A stretch of DNA of 64,000 nt, from the NCBI GenBank assembly GCA_002104905.1, contig MCFE01000045.1:62001-126000 (forward strand), given 5' to 3'. The position numbers and the translations under genes were made by a program. How positions within the stretch are numbered: position 1 is the first letter of the stretch; each line of letters opens with the position of its first letter. Positions 57,274 to 64,000 of this stretch are shown here, piece after piece. The notes under the pieces were generated by a model, which made no database searches, was not told the origin of the DNA, and worked only from the letters and a program-made list of their open reading frames with translations. Source of the DNA: Basidiobolus meristosporus CBS 931.73. Taxonomy: Eukaryota; Basidiobolomycota; Basidiobolomycetes; Basidiobolales; Basidiobolaceae.

Positions 57274-57622
57274 TGTTGTAAAAATTTGTATTTCCACCTA
57301 AATATTCACCTAACTTAGTCACTTAGATCATCACCTTCAAATCCTAGAGAATACTGACCAAATTCCTTGTTGGGATTTATTTAGAATATTTTCACCAAAA
57401 TACCAGGTACCCAGAACATAAAAATTCTCAAAGTTGTCCAAACAGCCCCAAACTTTGCACACATGTTCTTGGGACCTTCCTTGGCCTATTCTGTGTGTTT
57501 GTAATGCCAAGACCATGTAAAAGTATAAATACTACTTTTACATTCAATAAATCATTAAGTGAAAACCACATAATCTACTTGTTCTCCAAATCACTTCCAA
57601 TATCTCCAAGACTCTTACAACA
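57274..57622 (+). repeat. 5' LTR of copia-1c
   Basis: 349 bp. Primer site GGTTATGAGCCCC at 57623-57635 is complementary to an initiator-Met anticodon arm. Confidence 0.92.
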
Positions 57623-57653
57623 GGTTATGAGCCCCATGCTGTCACTCTCTGCA

Positions 57654-59918
57654 ATGTCTACTACTGCTATTACTGGAATTTTTCCCTCTGCTGAAAAGTT
57701 GGATGGATCTAACTACCAAGTGTGGAAGGTGAAGATGAAGATGCTGCTACAAGAAAGAGGCCTTTGGGATATTGTCATGGGAGAAGAATGCCCTCCTAAA
57801 AATGTGGGAGAGGAAGCCTTAAAGTACCAGAAGAAAGAACAAAGTGCCTTTAACTGCATTTGCCTTAATGTCAAGGACAAATTGCTAATTCAATGCTCAA
57901 GAGCAAAAACGGCAAAGAATGCCTGGAAAGCATTAGAAGACACCTACCAGTCATGTTCAGCTGCCAAGAAAATGTATCTGAGACAAAAATTCTTTACTAC
58001 AAAGATGCTGCCAGGAGAAGAAATGAAAAATCTAATTAACAGAATTACCCTGCTGGTAGATGAGATGGAATCTGTGGGCGTACCAACTACTGATGAGGAT
58101 GTGATAGTTACCATCCTGAATAGCCTGACAGACAAGTTTCAGGGCCTTGTATCAGCCCTAGAGTCCAGAACTGAAGATTTGACCTTATATTACGTATATG
58201 TAAGGCTCCTGGATGAAGAATTAAGAAAATCAAGCGCCAATAAGAAGGAAGAAGAAAATGCTTTGACAAGCAATGACAACCAACAAAGGAGGTACCCAAG
58301 ACCCTACAAAGGCAACAGCAACCTGTTTTGTAAATACTGCAAAAGGAAAGGACACACATCAGACCGGCGTCTCACAAAGAAAGATAATCAGCAAAAGAAG
58401 CCTGAATATGGAAATGCTGCAACAACTGAAGATACACTATTCATATCTGCACTAAATATGACCACAAGCAAGGATTCTCAGATGTGGTATATTGACTCTG
58501 GAGCATCTCAACACTTTACACACCAAAAAGAACTCTTTACCCAATATCAAGAAATTCCAATTAAGAAGGTTTTCATGGGTGACAATAGAGCACTTGATGC
58601 AGTGGGAGAAGGAACTATCCAAGTAAGCCTTGGAAGCAGTGAAGGAAGCCATACACTGACCTCTACAGAAGTACTCTATGTACCAGAAATAGCCAAGAAC
58701 CTACTCTCTGTAAGCAAGGCCACAGCAGAAGGACTCAGTTTCAGTTTTGACAATTCTGGATGCAGGATCACTGATCAAAATGGTGCTCATATTGCTTTGG
58801 ACATCAGAGATCAGAATCTATACAAGTTGACTTATATTCCATCATATCTGGAAGCCGATATAAGTAACTTAAATGAAGAAACACCAATGCATTGGCACAG
58901 GAAATTTGGACACATCAATTTTGATTATTTGCGCAAAATGATCAAAGATCAGCTAATTTCTGGAGTGAAAATTGATCCCCCAGCTAATTTGGAGCACTGT
59001 GAAGCCTGCATATATGGGAAACAAGTCAGACAACTGTTCATGAGCTCTGGGTTAATCAAAGCTAAGAAAAAATTAGATCTAATTCAATCAGATCTGTGTG
59101 GACCTATGCAAAACTTATCCTTAGGTGGGATGAAGTACTTCATCACCTTTATTGATGATTATACAAGATACACATGGGTCTACTTCATGGAGAGAAAGGA
59201 AGAATCTCTGTCTAAGCTCAGGGAGTTTAAGGCCATGGTGGAGAGAGAAACTGGTGAAAAAATCAAGAAAATACGCTCTGACAATGGGGGAGAATATACC
59301 TCAAAACTCTTCATCCACTTGTGCAAAATTCATGGGATAAAGCAAGAGACTACTGTACCCTACTCCCCACAGCAAAATGGAGTAGCAGAACAAGCTAACA
59401 GATCAATAATTGATATGGCAAGATCTATGATCCATGATCAAAAATTATCCTATGATTTTTGGGCGGAATCAGTTGCCACTGCTGTATACCTTAAAAATAG
59501 GAGTTATAACAGAATACTTTGTGATTCTACTCCATTTGAAGCATGGTATGGATACAGACCAAGTGCAGAACATCTAAGAATATTTGGGTGTACAGCATAT
59601 GCCAAAAAACTGGCCGGAAATCAGTCAAAATTTGAGCCAACAAGTGAAAAATGCATATTTTTGGGCTACTGCAATGAGAGTAAGGCATACAGACTCTACA
59701 ATACCAAAGCAAAGAAGCTTATCAAGTCCATGGATGTGTTGTTTGATGAAAATTCAAAATTTTCACAAAAAATGACATCAGATGATGACAAAAATTTGAT
59801 CTCAAGTCCACCAATTGTCAGGATTGAATCAGAGCAAAACAATGAAAATTTTTCACTCCAGAGGACTCTACAACTGTGGTTCAGCCGGAATCAGTACCCA
59901 GGAATATCCCAGAAGTGA
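57654..59918 (+). CDS. Copia-1 gag-protease-integrase, 754 aa
   Basis: I chose the ATG at 57654 (MSTTAITGIFPSAEKLDGSNYQVWKVKM) because the frame upstream lies in the LTR and primer site, and it matches the gag start of copia-2. In order: gag; zinc knuckle CKYCKRKGHTSDRR (last Cys replaced by Arg); protease WYIDSGASQHF; pre-integrase zinc region WHRKFGHINF to CEACIYGKQ; integrase core with SDLCGP, SDNGGEYTS and GVAEQANRS. The frame ends at 59918, shortly after the slippery heptamer at 59846-59852. The same end occurs in copia-1a and 1b. No other stop. Confidence 0.85.
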   Translation: MSTTAITGIFPSAEKLDGSNYQVWKVKMKMLLQERGLWDIVMGEECPPKNVGEEALKYQKKEQSAFNCICLNVKDKLLIQCSRAKTAKNAWKALEDTYQSCSAAKKMYLRQKFFTTKMLPGEEMKNLINRITLLVDEMESVGVPTTDEDVIVTILNSLTDKFQGLVSALESRTEDLTLYYVYVRLLDEELRKSSANKKEEENALTSNDNQQRRYPRPYKGNSNLFCKYCKRKGHTSDRRLTKKDNQQKKPEYGNAATTEDTLFISALNMTTSKDSQMWYIDSGASQHFTHQKELFTQYQEIPIKKVFMGDNRALDAVGEGTIQVSLGSSEGSHTLTSTEVLYVPEIAKNLLSVSKATAEGLSFSFDNSGCRITDQNGAHIALDIRDQNLYKLTYIPSYLEADISNLNEETPMHWHRKFGHINFDYLRKMIKDQLISGVKIDPPANLEHCEACIYGKQVRQLFMSSGLIKAKKKLDLIQSDLCGPMQNLSLGGMKYFITFIDDYTRYTWVYFMERKEESLSKLREFKAMVERETGEKIKKIRSDNGGEYTSKLFIHLCKIHGIKQETTVPYSPQQNGVAEQANRSIIDMARSMIHDQKLSYDFWAESVATAVYLKNRSYNRILCDSTPFEAWYGYRPSAEHLRIFGCTAYAKKLAGNQSKFEPTSEKCIFLGYCNESKAYRLYNTKAKKLIKSMDVLFDENSKFSQKMTSDDDKNLISSPPIVRIESEQNNENFSLQRTLQLWFSRNQYPGISQK
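59846..59852 (+). promoter_or_regulatory. Candidate -1 frameshift site
   Basis: A AAT TTT in the zero frame (codons GAA AAT TTT TCA), which fits the X XXY YYZ rule for -1 slippage. After a shift the reading continues TTC ACT CCA and joins the RT frame without a stop. It is identical in copia-1a (23157-23163, minus) and 1b (46166-46172). Whether it acts is unknown; an older related fragment near 40250 is in one frame. Confidence 0.45.
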
Positions 59919-61597
59919 TCATTCCAGTATCAAATGCCCGGAGATCCAATTGGACAAGAAATAGCCCAAATTACTATATTAATGAGGGTACAAACTTAGC
60001 CTATGCCTATTTAGTCCTTATTGATGAACCCCAGACTGTAAAAGAGGCCCTAAATAGCCCTCAGACAAAGTTTTGGAGATCTGCAATGACTGAGGAATAT
60101 GAGGCACTGATGGAAAATCAAACTTGGGACTTAGTCAAATTACCAATCAACCAAAAATCAATTGGATGCAGATGGGTCTTCAAGACAAAATACAAGGCTG
60201 ATGGTACAATTGAAAGATACAAAGCAAGACTTGTAGCCAAAGGATACTCTCAAACAACAGGACTTGACTATACTGAGACCTTTACACCGGTAGCCAAGTT
60301 TAATTCCATCAGATTAACATTGGCTATTGCAGCCAAATATAAGTTTTTTATTCATCAAATGGATGTAAAAACTGCATTTTTGAATGAAGAACTTGATGAG
60401 GACGTGTATATGGACCAGCCTGATGGGTTTGCTGACCAAGATAACCCCCATTTGGTCTGCAAGCTTAAAAAGTCACTATATGGTCTCAAACAATCACCGA
60501 GAGCCTGGAATTGCAAAATAGATTCTTATTTGGAATCTTTGAGTTTCAAAAGGAGTAATACTGACTATAGTATATACTATAAGCCAGATAGAGCAAATCC
60601 AGTTCTATTAGCTCTATATGTGGATGATCTTATTATAGCCGCCAATAGCCTAGAAACATTGGAAGAGACTAAATCCAGCCTATCTAAGGAGTTCAAGATG
60701 TCCAATCAAGGAGAGCTTAGTTACTACTTAGGGATTAAGTTCTCCATAGACAGAAGTACCCAGACTATTACCCTAAGCCAATCCAAGTATATTCAAGATA
60801 CACTAAAGAAGTACAAAATGGAAGACTGTAAACCGGTAGCTACCCCAATGGAAACAAACCTTAACTTGGTCAAAACTCAACCAAATCAAGAGAGCTTGGT
60901 GCCATCTGAAAGCCCTGACTTTCCTTATCAATCTATGGGCGGCAGTCTGATGTATAGCATGCTTGGAACCTGTCCAGATATCTCATATTCAGTGGGAGTT
61001 GTCAGCCAACATAATCAGAATTATGGATCTGATCATATTGCAGCAGTTAAGCGGATTTTTAGATACCTAAAAGGAACTGCTGATATCTGCTTAAGATACA
61101 CTTATAAGGAGTCAGAACAGGATCTTGTGGGATACTCTGATGCTAATTGGGGACAAAATTTGGAAGACAGAAGATCCACCACAGGATACACCTTTCTTTA
61201 CTGTAAAGGAGCAATTTCATGGAATTCAAGAAAGCAACCAACTGTAGCACTTTCTACTACAGAGGCAGAGTATATGGCAGCCTGTGAAGCTACAAAAGAA
61301 GCAATGTGGTTAAGAGAGCTCTTTACAGATTTAGGCCTATGTCAAAAAACTCCTATTACTTTATTTCAAGATAATCAAGGATGTATACAATTAGGTAGAA
61401 ATCCAACTTTTCATACTAGAACCAAGCACATAGATATTAGACATCATTTCATACATGAAGCTATAGAGAATAACTTAGTTAGCTTAGTTTACTGTCCTAC
61501 GGATGAAATAATTGCAGACATATTTACCAAACCATTAGCTAGAGACAAGTTTGAATATCTTAGGTCAAAATTAGGACTAGTCAGTATGAACATTTAG
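59876..61597 (+). CDS. Copia-1 RT-RNase H frame, 573 aa from first ATG
   Basis: It is open from the -1 frame at 59852 (no need for its own ATG at 59876) to 61597. [61 protein letters not shown], and catalytic YVDDLIIAANS (about 60620). RNase H: GYSDANWGQNLEDRRSTTGYTF, STTEAEYMAACEATKEAMWL, FQDNQGCIQLGRNPTFHTRTKHIDIRHHF and DIFTKPLARDKFEYLRSKLGLVSMNI. No internal stop. It is in frame -1 relative to 57654-59918. A ribosome would have to slip, or this half is not expressed. Confidence 0.85.
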   Translation: MVQPESVPRNIPEVIIPVSNARRSNWTRNSPNYYINEGTNLAYAYLVLIDEPQTVKEALNSPQTKFWRSAMTEEYEALMENQTWDLVKLPINQKSIGCRWVFKTKYKADGTIERYKARLVAKGYSQTTGLDYTETFTPVAKFNSIRLTLAIAAKYKFFIHQMDVKTAFLNEELDEDVYMDQPDGFADQDNPHLVCKLKKSLYGLKQSPRAWNCKIDSYLESLSFKRSNTDYSIYYKPDRANPVLLALYVDDLIIAANSLETLEETKSSLSKEFKMSNQGELSYYLGIKFSIDRSTQTITLSQSKYIQDTLKKYKMEDCKPVATPMETNLNLVKTQPNQESLVPSESPDFPYQSMGGSLMYSMLGTCPDISYSVGVVSQHNQNYGSDHIAAVKRIFRYLKGTADICLRYTYKESEQDLVGYSDANWGQNLEDRRSTTGYTFLYCKGAISWNSRKQPTVALSTTEAEYMAACEATKEAMWLRELFTDLGLCQKTPITLFQDNQGCIQLGRNPTFHTRTKHIDIRHHFIHEAIENNLVSLVYCPTDEIIADIFTKPLARDKFEYLRSKLGLVSMNI

Positions 61598-61608
61598 CTG
61601 AGTGGGAG

Positions 61609-61940
61609 TGTTGTAAAAATTCAAATTTCCACCTAAATATTCACCTAACTTAGTCACTTAGATCATCACCTTCAAATCCTAGAGAATACTGACCAAAATC
61701 CTTGTTGGGATTTACTTAGAATATTTACCCAGAACATGAAAGTTAAATAAGTTGTCCAAGCAGCCCCAAACTTTGCACACATGTTCTTGGGACCTTCCTT
61801 AACCTATTCATCATGCTTGTAATGCCAAGACCAGGTAAAAGTATAAATACTACTTTTACATTCAATAAATCATTAAGTGAAAACCACATTATCTACTTGT
61901 TCTCCAAATCACTTCCAATATCTCCAAGACTCTTACAGCA
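61609..61940 (+). repeat. 3' LTR of copia-1c (shortened, divergent)
   Basis: 332 bp. It lacks the CACCAAAATACCAGGT segment and has changes such as CATCATGCTTG. The last bases are TTACAGCA. It differs much more from its 5' partner than the LTR pairs of the other copies, which suggests that it came from another insertion. Confidence 0.85.
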
Positions 61941-64000
61941 GGGCATAGGTGTCTCCATATGCACATTTGTCCTTGGTATTTTCCAACTCTTCCTGGCTGT
62001 CCTCCATGTGCCAGCTCATCACATCCATGATGGACTTGAAGGTAATATTCATGATGAGATTGGGATATGGTAGTTCCTGCAACTTGACTTGTCTTCCAAT
62101 CTCTCCGCACAGCCACTCCACAAGAAACTCCCAAAAGGTAAAGCAAGGCCCAATATTCTCCACACACCATGCAAGATGGAGTAGAGAATGGATACAGTAG
62201 TGGCAGAGATCTACGCATTCAGCTTTATGTTTGTAGTATAGCTGCTCAAATCCTATCATAAACTTCTTGCACAACAGCTGTAGACTTGTCAAGTTGGCAT
62301 TGGTGTTCTTCTTCTGGATAAATATTCCTACAATGTCCACATATGACTCCCAATGCTTCCAATGTACTCTTGGTAGGAATGGGTTTAGAACACCACTTGA
62401 ATAAACACATATCCAGCTCATCCAGTCTTTGCATTTGTATTGTTGCATATGCATATGAATATTGATTGGAGCCCAAGAGAAGTACTTAGGGTAGTGGATA
62501 ATCAGCAATATCTTGCCAATTCTTTCAAATTTCTCTGGTATCTCAAAGGGCTCTTTTAGCTTGAAATGCCCCATGTGCAACTTGGTCATCAGTATAAGGA
62601 TATTGCTGAAAAGCAAATGCATTGCTCCCAGTGAAAAGCTTTGGCTCCAACAGATACCCTGTATCTTAAGTATCTATGGTTTCCAATTGATTCCATATTC
62701 TGTCCAATGGCTTATAGCTTGCTATCTTTGCTGCAATTGCACGCTTATTTCTGCACATTCTCTCTGTGGAAAGACAATGTCCTTAGTGCTGGTGTTTGGG
62801 TGATAATTTTTGTAAGAGTCTTGGAGGTATTGGAAGTGATTGGGAAAACAAGTAGATTATGTGGTTGTTGCTCAATGATTTACTAAATATGAAAGTAGTA
62901 TTTACACTTTTACATGGTCTTGGTATAGCAAACACGTAACATATGTTAAGGAAGATCCCATGAACATATGTGCAAAGTTTGGGGCTGTTTGGACAACTTT
63001 GAGAATTTTCATGTTCTAAGTACCTGGTATTGTGGTGAAAATATTCTAAGTAAATCCTGATAAGGAATTTGGTCAGCATTCCCTAGGACTTGAAGGTAAT
63101 GATCTAAGTGACTAAGTTAGGTGAATTTTTAGGTGGAATTACCAATTTTACAACAATAACAATGTGTGTGAGTTATGGAGTAAATCCCTGGGATCTCACA
63201 CATTTGACAGCAACACCATCCATTGTGCCTGGAAAATCCTGCTACCTTGCTGATGGCTGGGGTATCTCCAATGCTGATAATAATATGTGCTTTTACATGA
63301 TGGCCATTTACTGTTATCCCACTGGAAAGCAAACAAAGCCCATCCAGCAATGGATAAAGGTAGCTATCCAGGTTGGACAGTGATTTAGTCCCAGATACCA
63401 GTGAGACTACTATCAGATTATTGCTCTGATATTGCAAGATAGGCAGCAGACTCAGATTTATGAGAATCAGTGGCCAGCAGGATTTGCTGGTAGAGTACTT
63501 GCTTGATGGGAATCCATCAAGTGCTTTGGCAAAGTCATGGTCATACATACCTTTAAAGCAGCCCTAGCTTCTTAGCTGTTTACAATGTTTGCCATCAAAA
63601 ATATTGGATATTTTTGCACTTGATTGATACTGAGTGCGGTACTGTATGGCTTTGCAATATTTGTCAGACTACATCAGCTTCCTCAGATGGGGTATTACCA
63701 GAATACATCCAGAGTGTGAACAATGTTTTCCCTCAATGGTGGTGGATTCCTGACAATTTGGACACATTGCAATGGTAGCATTTTTGGATGTGAATGTCAT
63801 GCAACTGTTGACACATGCTGGAATCAGGACAGTCTCTGGATCATATGTTGCCAGCTGCATGACAGTAGGCCACTTGTACCATGTACATGGTAAGTTGCAT
63901 CCTGGAATGATTTTGGCAAGAAATAGTGATAAACTCTCAAAGCCCCTATTACTGATGTTAGCAGAAACACACAACTTCTCTAGCCAAAACATTACATCAT
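61941..64000 (-). pseudogene. tnp2: Tnp2 transposase, copy F (runs off window)
   Basis: On minus: the N-terminal part 63992-63669 (CTWYKWPTVMQLATYDPETVLIPACVNSCMTFTSKNATIAMCPNCQES), the core 63548-63156 (FAKALDGFPSSKYSTSKSCWPLILINL to LDSYLYPLLDG and IGDTPAISKVAGFSRHNGWCCCQMCEIPG), a solo LTR, then the 229-codon frame 62622-61933 (MHLLFSNILILMTKLHMGHFKLKEPFEIPEKFERIG to CGEIGRQVKLQELPYPNLI). It is cut by the copia LTR at 61940; the start lies outside the window. It is the least damaged C-terminal half. Confidence 0.8.
62808..63155 (-). repeat. Copia-1 solo LTR in tnp2 copy F
   Basis: 348 bp, somewhat decayed (the terminal TG has become TT). Flanks ATAAT (62803-62807) and ATAAC (63156-63160) are a slightly mutated 5-bp target duplication. 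Confidence 0.85.

Larger units (their letters stand above)
57274..61940 (+). mobile_element. Copia-1c, near-complete, chimeric flanks
   Basis: 5' LTR 57274-57622 (349 bp), 3' LTR 61609-61940 (332 bp, with internal differences). The left flank is AAAGG of gypsy pol (the same junction as copia-1a), and the right flank is GGGCA of tnp2. There is no target duplication. It carries the best-preserved copia-1 coding region. Confidence 0.88.

Noticed and set aside
57495-57653. Upstream start (MFVMPRPCKSINTTF...) for copia-1 gag
   Set aside because: This stretch lies in the LTR and across the primer site; the first in-frame ATG at a position matching copia-2 gag is 57654 (the ATG at 57627 overlaps the primer site).
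1-64000. CRISPR array or bacterial operon
   Set aside because: No direct repeats with unique spacers and no ribosome-binding-site-led gene runs; all content is eukaryotic transposable elements.

Overview
The window looks like a block of repeats from a filamentous fungus (probably Dikarya; the species cannot be told from the sequence). I see no convincing host gene, tRNA or rRNA. Almost every base can be assigned to a transposable element or its debris. The fungal assignment is inference. It rests on many copies of a Tnp2-type (EnSpm/CACTA-like) transposase whose conserved blocks look like those of mushroom-forming and related fungi, on Ty1/copia elements with a half-tRNA primer site, and on AT-rich sequence without host exons.

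Six element families recur. (1) A Tnp2 DNA transposon, about 5.5 kb when reconstructed from its copies. It has two head-to-head genes (ORF1 and tnp2) separated by 220-222 bp, ends of the form CCCTATGA, and repeated GGCCRTCA-like motifs near both ends. Copies or pieces lie at 1-5912, 11840-17570, 28966-30379, 31469-35356, 42790-48808, 48809-54929, 55279-55473 and 61941-64000. (2) Copia-1: 4683 bp, 349-bp LTRs, three near-complete copies (21052-25734, 43595-48277, 57274-61940) plus solo LTRs and old fragments. (3) Copia-2: 4688 bp, 370-bp LTRs, one young copy (35467-40154) with an unbroken 1305-aa gag-pol, one old copy (5941-11819) and one solo LTR. (4) A Ty3/gypsy element at 19839-28462 with LTRs of about 370 bp and 4-bp target duplications, a second pol piece at 55474-57273, and two solo LTRs. 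(5) A 1.04-1.07 kb solo LTR at 2711-3781 and 51198-52239. (6) Short elements with AGACTTGTT ends and 3-bp target duplications, including a 733-bp foldback at 845-1577.

Layout: 1-5912 Tnp2 copy A (ORF1 open to the window edge, tnp2 split by a solo LTR); 5941-11819 old copia-2; 11820-17570 Tnp2 debris and copy B; 17571-19838 old copia-1; 19839-28462 gypsy holding a nested copia-1; 28463-35461 Tnp2 copies C and D with old copia pieces; 35467-40154 young copia-2; 40155-42789 old copia debris and small elements; 42790-48808 Tnp2 copy G holding a copia-1; 48809-54929 Tnp2 copies E and H; 54930-61940 a mosaic of copia LTR, gypsy pol and copia-1; 61941-64000 tnp2 copy F, running off the window.

The nesting order can be read from target duplications (CCTTT, GAATG, GTACT, GTGTG, ATATG for copia; CAAG and CTAT for gypsy; CCGC and CCGG for the 1-kb LTR; AAT and ACT for the AGACTTGTT elements). 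Tnp2 copies are the oldest substrate and copia elements are mostly the last arrivals. The most interesting items are the divergent two-gene Tnp2 transposon with non-CACTA ends, a copia-1 lineage whose pol is split by a -1 frame change at a canonical slippery heptamer, and a full-length copia-2 ORF whose reverse transcriptase carries YVDN in place of YVDD.
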